Source of the DNA: Porphyrobacter sp. TH134
GTDB taxonomy: Bacteria; Pseudomonadota; Alphaproteobacteria; Sphingomonadales; Sphingomonadaceae
Direction: 5' to 3'
DNA: 64,000 nt
Assembly (NCBI RefSeq): GCF_002855495.1
Contig: NZ_PKRO01000013.1
Location: 1-64,000, forward strand
The translations under genes were made by a program, and so were the position numbers. How positions within the stretch are numbered: the stretch's first letter is position 1; each line of letters opens with the position of its first letter. Below are positions 26,110 to 34,711 of this stretch, in pieces. The notes under the pieces are model-generated. The model saw only the letters and a program-made list of their open reading frames with translations, was not told where the DNA came from and did no database searches.

Positions 26110-27261
26110 ATGCTGGATCCTCTCGACCTTGCCAAGCGCCTGATTGCCGCGCCTTCCGTGACGCCTGCGACCGGCGCAGTGTTTGATGAACTCGAAGCGA
26201 TGCTTACGCCCCTGGGGTTTGCCGTCCATCGCTTTGTGCGGGGCGACGGGCCCGAGGGGAGCGACGAGGCCCCGGTCGAAAACCTGTTCGCGCTGCGCCG
26301 CGGGCCGGAAGGTTCACGCCATATCGCCTTTGCCGGGCACCTGGATGTCGTCCCGCCGGGCGAAGGCTGGGCTTCCGATCCCTTTACCCCGCAGGAACGC
26401 GGCGAATTGCTCCACGGGCGCGGCGCTGTCGACATGAAGGGGGCGATTGCCGCGATGGTCGCCGCTGTCGCCGATGTGCCGCAGGACTCTGGAACGATCA
26501 GCTTCATCATTACCGGCGACGAGGAAGGCCCCGCGCTCCACGGCACCCGCGCGCTGATCGACCATATGGCCGCCGAGGGTATCCAGCCCGACCTGTGCCT
26601 GGTGGGCGAGCCCACCTCGGTGAACCGGCTCGGCGATATGGTGAAGATCGGGCGGCGCGGCTCGGTGAATATCTTTATCGACGTTGCCGGCACGCAGGGC
26701 CACGTTGCCTATCCGCACCTCGCGGATAATCCCTTGCCCAAGCTGGTGGCGATTCTGGCGGAGCTGGATGCGCTGATGCTGGATACCGGCACCCGGTGGT
26801 TCCAGCCCAGCAACCTCGAAATCACCGATATCAATGTCGGCAACCGCGCGCATAATGTGATCCCGGCGGCGGGCACGGCGCGCATCTCGATCCGCTTCAA
26901 CGATCTGCACACCGGCCACAGCCTGTCCGAACGGGTGATGGCGATCGCCGAAAGGCACGGCGGCAAGGCGCGCCCCGTGATCTCGGGCGAGCCGTTCCTG
27001 ACCGAGCCGGGGGCCTTTTCCAAGCTGGTCAGCGCAGCCGTGGAGGCCGAAACCGGCATCACGCCCGAGCTCAGCACGACGGGCGGCACATCGGACGCGC
27101 GGTTCTTGCGCGCAGTGTGCCCGGTGATCGAATTCGGCCTGTGCAATGCGACAATGCACAAGCGTGACGAGGCGGTGGCGATCCCCGATCTGACCGTGCT
27201 GACGCGCATCTATGCCCGCATCGCCCGCGCTGCGCTGGCGCTGGACGACACCGAAATCTAA
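26110..27261 (+). CDS. dapE: Succinyl-diaminopimelate desuccinylase
   Basis: A 383-aa M20 metallohydrolase of lysine/meso-diaminopimelate synthesis, hydrolysing N-succinyl-LL-DAP. Metal and catalytic motifs are FAGHLDVVPPGEGW, GRGAVDMKGAIAAM and TGDEEGPALHGTRALIDH; a dimerisation domain lies between. Near the C-terminus TTGGTSDARF and EFGLCNATMHKRDE match DapE rather than other M20 families. A second pathway gene, dapB, lies at 30.3-31.1 kb. Confidence 0.95.
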   Translation: MLDPLDLAKRLIAAPSVTPATGAVFDELEAMLTPLGFAVHRFVRGDGPEGSDEAPVENLFALRRGPEGSRHIAFAGHLDVVPPGEGWASDPFTPQERGELLHGRGAVDMKGAIAAMVAAVADVPQDSGTISFIITGDEEGPALHGTRALIDHMAAEGIQPDLCLVGEPTSVNRLGDMVKIGRRGSVNIFIDVAGTQGHVAYPHLADNPLPKLVAILAELDALMLDTGTRWFQPSNLEITDINVGNRAHNVIPAAGTARISIRFNDLHTGHSLSERVMAIAERHGGKARPVISGEPFLTEPGAFSKLVSAAVEAETGITPELSTTGGTSDARFLRAVCPVIEFGLCNATMHKRDEAVAIPDLTVLTRIYARIARAALALDDTEI

Positions 27262-27287
27262 CCGCACGCACGCGGACGGGAGCGAAT

Positions 27288-28616
27288 ATGGACCGCAAGC
27301 TGACCCTCTATATCCTAGCCGGCATGGTGCTGGGCGTGATCGTTGGCCAGTTGCTGAACCAGCTGGTGCCCGCCGATGTGATCAAGCAATCGATCGCACC
27401 GTGGTTCAAGCTGCTCTCCGACATCTTCCTGAACCTTATCAAGATGCTGGTTGCCCCGTTGGTGCTGTCCACCATCGTCGTCGGCATCGCGCATATGGGC
27501 GACAGCGCGGCGCTGGGCCGCATCGGTGTGCGCGCGTTGACGTGGTTCATCACGGCAAGCCTTGTGTCGATCGGCCTTGGCCTTGTGCTGGTCAACCTGT
27601 TCCAGCCCGGTATCGGTGCGCCGATCCCCGACGTGGCTGAAGCCGCCGCCGCAGTGGGAGAGGTGAAGGAACTGAAGGCGACCGATTTCATCCTGTCGAT
27701 CTTCCCCAAGAACGCGGTCGAGGCGCTGGCGACCAACAATATCCTGCAAATCCTGGTGTTCTCGATCTTCGCCGGGGTCGCCCTGTCGGCCATTGGCGAG
27801 CGCGGCAAGGCGCTGGTCACAGGCGCGGATGCGCTGGCTGAAATGATGCTGCAAGTCACCGGCTACGTGATGCGTTACGCGCCCATCGCGGTGTTCGGCG
27901 CGCTCGCCAATGTGGTCGCGGCGAGCGGGCTGGCGATCCTTGGCACGTATCTGACGCTGCTGGTGGAGTTCTATTTCTCGCTGCTGCTGCTGTGGGTGAT
28001 CTTGCTGGGGGCGGGCGCGGTGTTCCTGGGGCGGCGCATCTGGGCGCTGATCCGGTACATCCGCCAGCCGCTGATGATCGCCTTTTCGACCGCGTCGTCC
28101 GAAGCCGCGCTGCCCAAGCTGTTCGAACAGCTCGACCGCTTCGGCGTGCCGCGCCGGATTTCGGGCTTCATGCTGCCGCTGGGCTACAGCTTCAACCTCG
28201 ATGGCTCGATGATGTACATGAGCTTTGCCACGCTGTTCATCGCGCAGGCTTACGGCATCGAGCTCTCGATCGGCACGCAGATCATGATCCTGCTGACGCT
28301 GATGATCTCGTCCAAGGGCATCGCTGCTGTCCCGCGCGCGAGCCTTGTGGTCATCACCGGCACGCTGGCGATGTCCGGCCTTCCGGTCGAAGGCGTGGCG
28401 ATCATCCTCGCCATCGACCAGTTCCTCGACATGGGCCGCACCGCGACCAACGTGGTCGGCAACGCGGTGGCGACCGCGGTTATCACCAAGTGGGAAGGGA
28501 TGCTGGAGGTCGAAGAGCCCGAATATGTCGAGCTGGCCCACGCCCCTGCCCACACCGCCGCCGATGGCCGCGCGGGGCTGGAGCTGGACGAGAGCAACTA
28601 TGAGGATGGGCGCTAG
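27288..28616 (+). CDS. Dicarboxylate/amino acid:cation symporter (DAACS family)
   Basis: A 442-aa polytopic inner-membrane transporter of the GltP/DctA type that imports dicarboxylates or acidic amino acids with H+ or Na+. It shows LLSDIFLNLIKMLVAPLVLSTIVVGI, the serine-rich re-entrant loop FSTASSEAALPK, and the transport core YSFNLDGSMMYMSFATLFIAQ (the usual NLDGS/T pattern). It follows dapE by 26 bp and may be co-transcribed. The C-terminal 40 residues are an acidic cytoplasmic tail. Confidence 0.93.
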   Translation: MDRKLTLYILAGMVLGVIVGQLLNQLVPADVIKQSIAPWFKLLSDIFLNLIKMLVAPLVLSTIVVGIAHMGDSAALGRIGVRALTWFITASLVSIGLGLVLVNLFQPGIGAPIPDVAEAAAAVGEVKELKATDFILSIFPKNAVEALATNNILQILVFSIFAGVALSAIGERGKALVTGADALAEMMLQVTGYVMRYAPIAVFGALANVVAASGLAILGTYLTLLVEFYFSLLLLWVILLGAGAVFLGRRIWALIRYIRQPLMIAFSTASSEAALPKLFEQLDRFGVPRRISGFMLPLGYSFNLDGSMMYMSFATLFIAQAYGIELSIGTQIMILLTLMISSKGIAAVPRASLVVITGTLAMSGLPVEGVAIILAIDQFLDMGRTATNVVGNAVATAVITKWEGMLEVEEPEYVELAHAPAHTAADGRAGLELDESNYEDGR

Positions 28617-29167
28617 GGAGCAGGGGTGCCCCGGGCTGCCTCCACCTTTGCGCGATAGGCGGTGTAAACGCTCTCATCGACGATCAACGACGGTGCGCCA
28701 TCGGCATGCCGGGACCAGTTATGAAGGCAGTTCCATGCGCGATCAGTCGCGCCCGGCGCGACCAGCGTGAGCGTCGGATAGCCCCCTTCGCTGGTGGCGG
28801 AGCGATAGTGGCTCGCAACAGCGCCGCAAGCCGCCAACGCCTCGGGTAACGAGCGGGCGGCGCAGGACGCCTGCCGCGCGTCATTGGCGGCGATCACGAG
28901 ATAGAAAATGGCGAACATCGCCGCCGGGGCCCCGACTGCCAGCGCGGCGCGGGTCATGATCCGAAGCTGCGGCCAAGCCAGAACGGCGCCTCCGGCAATC
29001 AGCCCTACCGCACACCCGCCCATGGCCCAAAACACAGGCTCGTCGCTCTCGCAGGGCGGCAAGCCATAGCGCAGAAAGGTGAAGGCCAGCGTGACGAGAA
29101 ACCACAGGAAGCCTGCGATGAACAGGATCGCCGCCGCGGTCTTTCGCGCATAGATCGTCCAGGTCAT
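28613..29167 (-). CDS. Hypothetical membrane protein
   Basis: A 184-aa protein with three probable transmembrane helices in the first 110 residues (about 10-33, 45-65, 75-95). A soluble C-terminal region follows with paired cysteines (CAARSLPEALAACGAV, WNCLHNW), which suggests export and disulfides. No family is recognised. The 3' end overlaps the convergent symporter gene by 4 bases. Confidence 0.55.
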   Translation of the reverse strand: MTWTIYARKTAAAILFIAGFLWFLVTLAFTFLRYGLPPCESDEPVFWAMGGCAVGLIAGGAVLAWPQLRIMTRAALAVGAPAAMFAIFYLVIAANDARQASCAARSLPEALAACGAVASHYRSATSEGGYPTLTLVAPGATDRAWNCLHNWSRHADGAPSLIVDESVYTAYRAKVEAARGTPAP

Positions 29168-29185
29168 GGCCCCCCGGCTTCCCGC

Positions 29186-29599
29186 CTACTCCTTCACATA
29201 TTCCACCGGCACAAATTCGCCCAGCGCGCAGCCTGCACCGCGTTGCGGGACGCCGCCGATGTTTTGCAAGGTATAGACGATCTGCTGAGTGCACAGCTGA
29301 TCGATCGAGGTTTCGTAGGTGATCGCCCGGTCAAAATTCAGCCCGATGCAGCGACCCGGCAGCGTGCTGCGATAGACCTTGCCGCCGGCCATCTCGAAAT
29401 CGATCACCCGGTCGGACCGCACCACGCTTTGACGGACTTGCGAACGGTTGATGCAGTTTTGCCCCGGCCCGGTCGCGCGGGCCTCGGGCGCGGCGGCCAT
29501 GGCGGCCTCGGCGCGGGCGGCTTCGGTGGCAGGATCAGTCCCGGCGCAGGGGGCAAGGATGAGGGGCAGGGAGGCAAGAGCAAGAAGGCGCAGGGTCAT
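29186..29599 (-). CDS. Hypothetical secreted protein or lipoprotein
   Basis: A 137-aa protein with a signal sequence MTLRLLALASLPLILAPCAGT. A cysteine follows LAP, so it is lipobox-like, but Pro at -1 is atypical. The body contains INRSQVRQSVVRSDRVIDFEM, RCIGLNFDRAITYETSIDQLC and three further cysteines. It resembles uncharacterised DUF-type secreted proteins of sphingomonads. The frame stays open upstream, but only ATG 29599 gives a signal peptide. Confidence 0.6.
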   Translation of the reverse strand: MTLRLLALASLPLILAPCAGTDPATEAARAEAAMAAAPEARATGPGQNCINRSQVRQSVVRSDRVIDFEMAGGKVYRSTLPGRCIGLNFDRAITYETSIDQLCTQQIVYTLQNIGGVPQRGAGCALGEFVPVEYVKE

Positions 29600-29657
29600 G
29601 GCATCTCTCCACCAGTAAAAGGCATCATCATCATCGCCCCGGCGTTTGAACCGCGCC

Positions 29658-30332
29658 TTAATCCTCGCCGATACCCTGCGCGCTGCGCGCCTTGGGCGCC
29701 TCCAGCACCTTCTTTCTGAAGCTGCACAGGTCCGCCACCTTGCAGCGCCAACACTCAGGGGTGCGCGCCTTGCAGACATAGCGGCCGTGCAGGATCATCC
29801 AGTGATGCGAATCGCGGCGGAAGGGCTGGGGTACGCGCTTTTCCAGCTTCGCCTCGACATGATCCGGCGTCTTGCCCTTGGCCATGCCGGTGCGGTTGCC
29901 GACCCGGAAGATATGGGTATCAACCGCGAAGGTTTCCTGCCCGAACCAGCAATTGAGCACCACATTGGCGGTCTTGCGACCGACGCCGGGCAGCTTCACC
30001 AGCGCCTCGCGGGTATCGGGCACTTCGCCGCCGTGTTCGTCCACCAGAATGCGGGACAGCGCGATCACGTTCTTGGCCTTGGAATTGAACAGGCCGATGG
30101 TTTTGATGTGTTCCTTCAGCCCCGCCTCGCCCAGATCGAGCATCGCTTGCGGCGTTGCGACCTTGGCGAACAGCGCGCGAGTTGCCTTGTTCACGCCCAC
30201 ATCGGTCGCCTGCGCCGATAGCGCCACCGCGACGAGCAGCTGATAGGCATTGCCGTATTCCAGCTCGGTCTGGGGGGCAGGGTTGTCCTCGGCCAAGCGG
30301 CGGAAGAACTCGAAGATCTGGGCCTTGTTCAT
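29658..30332 (-). CDS. nth: Endonuclease III
   Basis: A 224-aa base-excision-repair DNA glycosylase/AP lyase for oxidised pyrimidines. The helix-hairpin-helix LPGVGRKTANVV contains the catalytic lysine, and VDTHIFRV the catalytic aspartate. The C-terminal 4Fe-4S loop CKARTPECWRCKVADLC has the required spacing (C-x6-C-x2-C-x5-C). It is followed closely by dapB upstream on the same strand. Confidence 0.97.
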   Translation of the reverse strand: MNKAQIFEFFRRLAEDNPAPQTELEYGNAYQLLVAVALSAQATDVGVNKATRALFAKVATPQAMLDLGEAGLKEHIKTIGLFNSKAKNVIALSRILVDEHGGEVPDTREALVKLPGVGRKTANVVLNCWFGQETFAVDTHIFRVGNRTGMAKGKTPDHVEAKLEKRVPQPFRRDSHHWMILHGRYVCKARTPECWRCKVADLCSFRKKVLEAPKARSAQGIGED

Positions 30333-30342
30333 TGTTGCAGCG

Positions 30343-31071
30343 TCACAGCCCCAAAACGTCGTTCATGGTGTAGCGCCCGGCAGGCTGGGCAACCAGCCAT
30401 GCGCCGGCTGCCACCGCGCCGCGGGCAAAGATCATGCGGTTTTCGGCTGAGTGCGACAGGGTCAGCCGTTCCTCGCTACCGGCAAAGATCACCGAATGCT
30501 CGCCCGCCACGGTACCGCCGCGCAAGGTGGCAAAGCCGATCGCGCCTTCAGCGCGCTTGCCGGTCATCCCGTGCCGTCCGCTTTCCATATTGTCGGCCAG
30601 CGTGATGCCGCGCCCGGCGGCGGCGGCTTCGCCCAGCAGCTTGGCGGTGCCCGAGGGCGCGTCGACCTTCAGGCGGTGGTGCATTTCCAGCACCTCGATA
30701 TCCCACTGCGGCCCCAGCCTTGCCGCCGCCTCGCGCACCAGATGCGCCATCAGCGTAACGCCCAGCGAGAAATTGCCCGATTGCAGCACCGGCACGGCCT
30801 TGGCGGCGTGGGCGAGGCTGACGAAGTGCTCCTCCTCCAGCCCGGTGGTGCCGACCACGATCGGCTTGCCCGCCGCCTGGGCCGCCGCAAGATTGGCGGC
30901 CAGCGCGTCCGGCGCGGAGAAATCGATCAGCACATCGCATTGTGCGGCATGGGCTGCGATACTGCCCCCCGCATCGACGCCGACGCACAGGCTGTGCCCC
31001 GCATCGGCAATCGCCGTCTCCAGCGCTTGCCCCATCCGGCCCTTGTGCCCGATCACCCCGAATTGCAGCAT
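30343..31071 (-). CDS. dapB: 4-hydroxy-tetrahydrodipicolinate reductase
   Basis: A 242-aa NAD(P)H-dependent enzyme of lysine/DAP synthesis. The N-terminal Rossmann motif is GVIGHKGRMGQAL; GTTGLEEEHF follows, and the signature EMHHRLKVDAPSGTA (HHxxKxDAPSGTA) holds the catalytic His and Lys. ATG 31071 is used rather than TTG 31077. It lies 11 bp from nth and probably shares a transcript. Confidence 0.96.
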   Translation of the reverse strand: MLQFGVIGHKGRMGQALETAIADAGHSLCVGVDAGGSIAAHAAQCDVLIDFSAPDALAANLAAAQAAGKPIVVGTTGLEEEHFVSLAHAAKAVPVLQSGNFSLGVTLMAHLVREAAARLGPQWDIEVLEMHHRLKVDAPSGTAKLLGEAAAAGRGITLADNMESGRHGMTGKRAEGAIGFATLRGGTVAGEHSVIFAGSEERLTLSHSAENRMIFARGAVAAGAWLVAQPAGRYTMNDVLGL

Positions 31072-31081
31072 TACCAAACCT

Positions 31082-31169
31082 CCGTTCGGGCTGAGCTTGT
31101 CGAAGCCCTGCCCTTTCTTCTACTGCCGTAAAGGGAAAGGCAGTCCTTCGACAAGCTCAGGACGAACGG
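31082..31169. repeat. Inverted pair of REP-like repeats
   Basis: CCGTTCGGGCTGAGCTTGTC (31082-31101, continuing GAAGCCCTGCC) and GTCCTTCGACAAGCTCAGGA (about 31143-31162, continuing CGAACGG) face each other around a 25-base spacer, immediately upstream of the cobB start. When translated they give FGLSLSKP and PSTSSGRT, peptides often wrongly included in genes. Confidence 0.85.
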
Positions 31170-31171
31170 TG

Positions 31172-31882
31172 ATGGATGTGAACGCAAAATTGGATCGCAT
31201 CGTCATCCTCACCGGCGCAGGCATATCTGCCGAAAGCGGGATCGACACCTTCCGTGCCGCAGGGGGGCTTTGGGAACAGCACCGGGTGGAGGATGTCGCC
31301 ACGCCCGAAGGCTTTGCGCGCGACCCCGATCTGGTGCTGAACTTCTACGACATGCGCCGCGCGGCCTTGGCAAATGTCGTGCCGAACCCCGCGCACGAAG
31401 CGCTGGCGCGGCTGGAGCGCGAGTTTTCCGGCGATCTGCTGCTGGTAACGCAGAACGTCGATGATCTGCACGAACGCGGCGGCAGCGCCCGCGTGCTGCA
31501 TATGCATGGCGAGCTGAAATCGGCGCTGTGCGCATCCTGCGAGACGCGCACCCGCTGGGAGGCCCCGATGCTGGACCGCCCGCCGTGCCCGGTCTGCCGC
31601 GTCCCCAGCTTGCGGCCCGATGTCGTGTGGTTTGGCGAGATGCCTTACGAGATGGATCGCATCTATCGCGCCATTGAAAGCTGCGATCTGTTCGTCAGCA
31701 TTGGCACCAGCGGCGCGGTCTATCCGGCCGCCGGGTTCGTGCAGGAAGCGCGCCGGGCCGGTGCGCGGTGCCTGGAACTCAATCTCGATTACAGCGAAGG
31801 ATCGCGCTGCTTCCATGAAACGCGGCTTGGCCCGGCAAGCGAGCTGGTGCCGCGCTGGGTGGCAGACGTGCTAGGCGGTTGA
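31172..31882 (+). CDS. cobB: NAD-dependent protein deacylase (sirtuin, CobB-like)
   Basis: A 236-aa sirtuin that removes acyl groups from lysines using NAD. The motifs are LTGAGISAESGIDTFR (NAD binding), TQNVDDLHERGG and the catalytic His in LHMHGELK. The zinc cysteines are CASC and CPVC, and then RPDVVWFGEMPY and GTSGAVYPAA follow. ATG 31172 lies right after the palindromic repeat; the open frame upstream is repeat sequence and dapB antisense. Its end overlaps the convergent ThiF-like gene by 12 bp. Confidence 0.95.
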   Translation: MDVNAKLDRIVILTGAGISAESGIDTFRAAGGLWEQHRVEDVATPEGFARDPDLVLNFYDMRRAALANVVPNPAHEALARLEREFSGDLLLVTQNVDDLHERGGSARVLHMHGELKSALCASCETRTRWEAPMLDRPPCPVCRVPSLRPDVVWFGEMPYEMDRIYRAIESCDLFVSIGTSGAVYPAAGFVQEARRAGARCLELNLDYSEGSRCFHETRLGPASELVPRWVADVLGG

Positions 31883-32644
31883 ACCGCAGGTCCGGCAGGT
31901 CGGGTCTTTGGCGATCCGGATCGTGCGCATCCCCGGCGCCAGACCATCAAGAATGTGGAGGCGGCCCCAGCCCGGATCGCCGAGCATGGCGGTGCCATCC
32001 AGCAGCACCTTGACCGCTTGCAGCGCGGCAAAGGTGCCCGCCCACCCGGCCATCGCGCCGAGCATCCCGTCGTCGGCGCAGGTATCGCAGTCTTCGGCAT
32101 CGAAGGCATCGCCGACAAAGCAGCGATAGCAGGCCTCACCCGGCAAGTGCCCGGCAAAGGCGGCGACCTGACCCTGAAACCGGCCCACGGCAGCTGACAG
32201 CAACGGAATGCTGGCGGCCACGCAGGCATCCGAGACGGCGAGGCGGGTGGCAAAATTGTCGGTCCCGTCCAGCACCACGTCGGCGCCCGCGATCAGGCCG
32301 GCAGCGTTGTCAGCCGTGATCCGCGCGTCGGACACATCGACGGCGAGCGAATCGTCAAAATTGGCGAGCCAGCGCCGGGCCGAGACCGCCTTGCCATAGC
32401 CCACATCGCGGGTGGTGAAGATGGTCTGGCGCTGCAAGTTCGACACATCGACCACATCACTATCGACCAGCGCGAGGCGCCCGATGCCGCTGGCGGCAAG
32501 ATATTGCAGGGCCGGGCTACCGATCCCGCCCAGCCCGATCACCGCAACCTTGGCCTCCGCCAGCCGCACCTGCCCTGCGCCGCCAACTTCGGGCAGCACG
32601 ATATGGCGGGCGAAGCGTTCAAGGCGGGCAGGCGAGAGGCTCAC
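31871..32644 (-). CDS. MoeB/ThiF-family adenylyltransferase
   Basis: A 257-aa E1-like enzyme that adenylates the C-terminus of a small sulfur carrier (MoaD/ThiS type). The nucleotide motif is VIGLGGIGSPALQYLA, the acidic/Arg motif is DSDVVDVSNLQRQ, and DGTDNFATR is followed by LGAMAGWAGTFAALQAVK. Zinc cysteines are CYRCF and CRTC. MoeB rather than ThiF is favoured by length but not proved. The GTG start 32644 overlaps the preceding stop (GTGA). Confidence 0.85.
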   Translation of the reverse strand: MSLSPARLERFARHIVLPEVGGAGQVRLAEAKVAVIGLGGIGSPALQYLAASGIGRLALVDSDVVDVSNLQRQTIFTTRDVGYGKAVSARRWLANFDDSLAVDVSDARITADNAAGLIAGADVVLDGTDNFATRLAVSDACVAASIPLLSAAVGRFQGQVAAFAGHLPGEACYRCFVGDAFDAEDCDTCADDGMLGAMAGWAGTFAALQAVKVLLDGTAMLGDPGWGRLHILDGLAPGMRTIRIAKDPTCRTCGSTA

Positions 32645-33060
32645 GGCTGATCCTCGGGTGCGCGGCGCTCCTGCTTGAAGGCGCCGATGCCGTGCCACCA
32701 CAGGAACGCGATCACCGCCCCCTTGGTCGGCTGGAGCATGGCGAGCAGCATGGCGATGGACACGGGCAGCAGGATTGCCAGTGTGAGCCAGGCCGACATG
32801 CCGCCGGAAATCATCGCAATCACCACCGGCGCGAGCAAGTGGCCGACCACGAAGATGCCGATATAGGCGGGAAAATCATCGGCTTGCTGCAAGGACCAAT
32901 CCTGTTTGCAATGCCCGCAACGATCAACCGGCTTGAGCCACTTGCGAAACAGCGCCGCCGCGCCGCAGCGCGGGCAGCGGCATTTGGCACCCCGCACGAG
33001 GGCGGGAATCCACCCTTGGGGCAGTGTGACAAGTTCGGGGGAAAGGCGTTGGGAAGGCAT
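32641..33060 (-). CDS. DUF983 membrane protein
   Basis: A 139-aa protein. The N-terminus carries a rubredoxin-like zinc ribbon, CRCPRCG...CGHCKQ, followed by the conserved FPAYIGIFVVGHLL and two membrane helices. This is the DUF983 family widespread in alphaproteobacteria; function unknown. It is coupled by a 4-base overlap to the ThiF-like gene. Confidence 0.88.
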   Translation of the reverse strand: MPSQRLSPELVTLPQGWIPALVRGAKCRCPRCGAAALFRKWLKPVDRCGHCKQDWSLQQADDFPAYIGIFVVGHLLAPVVIAMISGGMSAWLTLAILLPVSIAMLLAMLQPTKGAVIAFLWWHGIGAFKQERRAPEDQP

Positions 33061-33161
33061 GGAAAGGCTGTTTACAGCCTGTGCACCGCCTGTCGACAGG
33101 GCTGTGGACCAGCCTGTCGAAACTGCGGGGATGGTTTGTGGGGACGCGGAGCGTGCAAGTC

Positions 33162-33296
33162 CCTCCCCGTTCGCGTGCGAATGGGGAGGTGGCAGACGCC
33201 GCAGGCGGCTGACGGAGGGGTGATGCGGCTAGCCCGAACCCCTCCACCACCCGCGTTGCGGGCGGTCCCCCTCCCCATTCCTGCGGAACGGGGAGG
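33162..33296. repeat. Palindromic repeat cluster between DUF983 gene and dnaA
   Basis: CCTCCCCGTTCGCGTGCGAA-TGGGGAGG (33162-33189) and CCTCCCCATTCCTGCGGAACGGGGAGG (about 33269-33296) are two copies of an inverted repeat that bracket a CCCGC-GTT-GCGGG stem. They look like dispersed REP-type elements and may act as terminators for dnaA. Confidence 0.75.
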
Positions 33297-33307
33297 CACT
33301 GAAAGAC

Positions 33308-34711
33308 CTAGCTCTCCAGCTGCCTCAGCAGGCTGCGCACATCGCCGTCCATATCGGCGTCGCGCTGGCGCAGGTCTTCGATCAGGCGGACGGCATGGAT
33401 GACCGTCGAGTGATCGCGCCCGCCAAACTTGCGCCCGATTTCGGGGTAGCTGCGCGGGGTCAGCACCTTGGACAGATACATCGCCACCTGCCGCGGGCGC
33501 ACCACGGCGCGGGCGCGGCGCTTGCTGCTCATTTCCGCGCGGTCGATGCGGTAGAACTGGCAGACGGTGCGCTGGATTTCGTCGATGGTGATCCGGCGGC
33601 GGTTGGCGCTGAGGATATCGGTCAGCTGTTCCTCGGCCAGCTGCAAGGACACGTCTTGCCCGGTCAGCTGGGCATAGGCGATCAGCTTGTTGAGGCCGCC
33701 CACCAGCTCGCGCACGTTGCGGGTGATGGTGCGGGCGAGAAACTCGACCACGTCTTCCGGTACGGTGATCGCGGCAAAGCGGGTGAGCTTGGAGACGAGG
33801 ATCTTCTTGCGCAGTTCAATATCGGCAGGCTGGATATCGGCCACCAGACCCATCGACAGGCGGCTGAGCAGGCGCGGTTCAACCCCGTCCAGCGCTTGCG
33901 GCGCGCGGTCGGCGGCGAAGACCAGCCGCTTGCCTTCCGCCAGCAGCGCATCGATGGTGTAGAGCAGTTCTTCCTGCGCGCTCGCCTTGCCGATGATGAA
34001 CTGGATGTCGTCCACCAACAGCAGATCGAAACTGCGCAGCCGCGCCTTGAACTCGATGGTCTGGCTGGATTTGAGCGCCTGCACGAATTCGACCATGAAG
34101 CGTTCGGCCGAACAGTAGAAGATGCGGGCGCGCGGATGGGCTTGCAGATAGGCATGGCCGATCGCATGCATCAGGTGCGTCTTGCCCTGACCCGTCGCCG
34201 CCTTGAGATAGAGCGGCGAGAATTGCGGCTGTTCCAGCGCGCCCATGCGCTGGGCGGCGTTGCAGGCAAGGACATTGGCCTCGCCGGTAACAAAGGCAGC
34301 GAAGGTCAGCGACGGATCAAGCCCGATTGACGAAGTGAAGGTCGCATCGCCCAGCGCGCCGGCGGCCAGCGCAATCGCGCTGGCGCCATCATTGGCCGGG
34401 CGGCGGCCATCATCGAGCCGCAGGTCAGGCAGCTGGCGGCGGCCCGGGTGAACGATGATGTTGACCTTGCGCACTTCGCTGCGCGCGATGCTCCAGGCAA
34501 GCTGCAAGCGGTCATGGAACCGGTCACGCACCCAGTTGGCCGAAAACTCGGTAGGCAGATACAGATCCAGCGCGCCGGTTTCGGGGTTGAGCGCGCCCAG
34601 CTGGATCGGCTTGATCCACTGGCTGTGCAATTGGTGTCCCAGATCCTTGCGCAGGCCCTGACTGATATCGGACCAATCGGCAGCGAGATTTACAGCGTCA
34701 GCATCTTCCAT
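33308..34711 (-). CDS. dnaA: Chromosomal replication initiator DnaA
   Basis: A 467-aa AAA+ initiator. Domain I (about residues 10-85, WIKPIQLGALNPETG) is followed by a variable linker. The ATPase has Walker A LKAATGQGKTHLMHAIGHAYL (about 168-188) and Walker B LLLVDDIQF. The DNA-binding domain IV ends with KRRARAVVRPRQVAMYLSK and GRKFGGRDHSTVIHAV. The first residue of Walker A is Ala instead of Gly. ATG 34711 gives a usual start; the frame is open to 34819. It is divergent from no gene: rpsT lies upstream on the same strand. Confidence 0.96.
   Translation of the reverse strand: MEDADAVNLAADWSDISQGLRKDLGHQLHSQWIKPIQLGALNPETGALDLYLPTEFSANWVRDRFHDRLQLAWSIARSEVRKVNIIVHPGRRQLPDLRLDDGRRPANDGASAIALAAGALGDATFTSSIGLDPSLTFAAFVTGEANVLACNAAQRMGALEQPQFSPLYLKAATGQGKTHLMHAIGHAYLQAHPRARIFYCSAERFMVEFVQALKSSQTIEFKARLRSFDLLLVDDIQFIIGKASAQEELLYTIDALLAEGKRLVFAADRAPQALDGVEPRLLSRLSMGLVADIQPADIELRKKILVSKLTRFAAITVPEDVVEFLARTITRNVRELVGGLNKLIAYAQLTGQDVSLQLAEEQLTDILSANRRRITIDEIQRTVCQFYRIDRAEMSSKRRARAVVRPRQVAMYLSKVLTPRSYPEIGRKFGGRDHSTVIHAVRLIEDLRQRDADMDGDVRSLLRQLES

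Noticed and set aside
30434-31171. N-terminal extension of the sirtuin gene
   Set aside because: The extra frame is dapB antisense plus palindromic repeat (FGLSLSKP, PSTSSGRT); the domain begins at ATG 31172.
33162-33296. CRISPR-like array
   Set aside because: Only two palindromic copies with unequal spacers, no regular repeat-spacer pattern and no cas genes.
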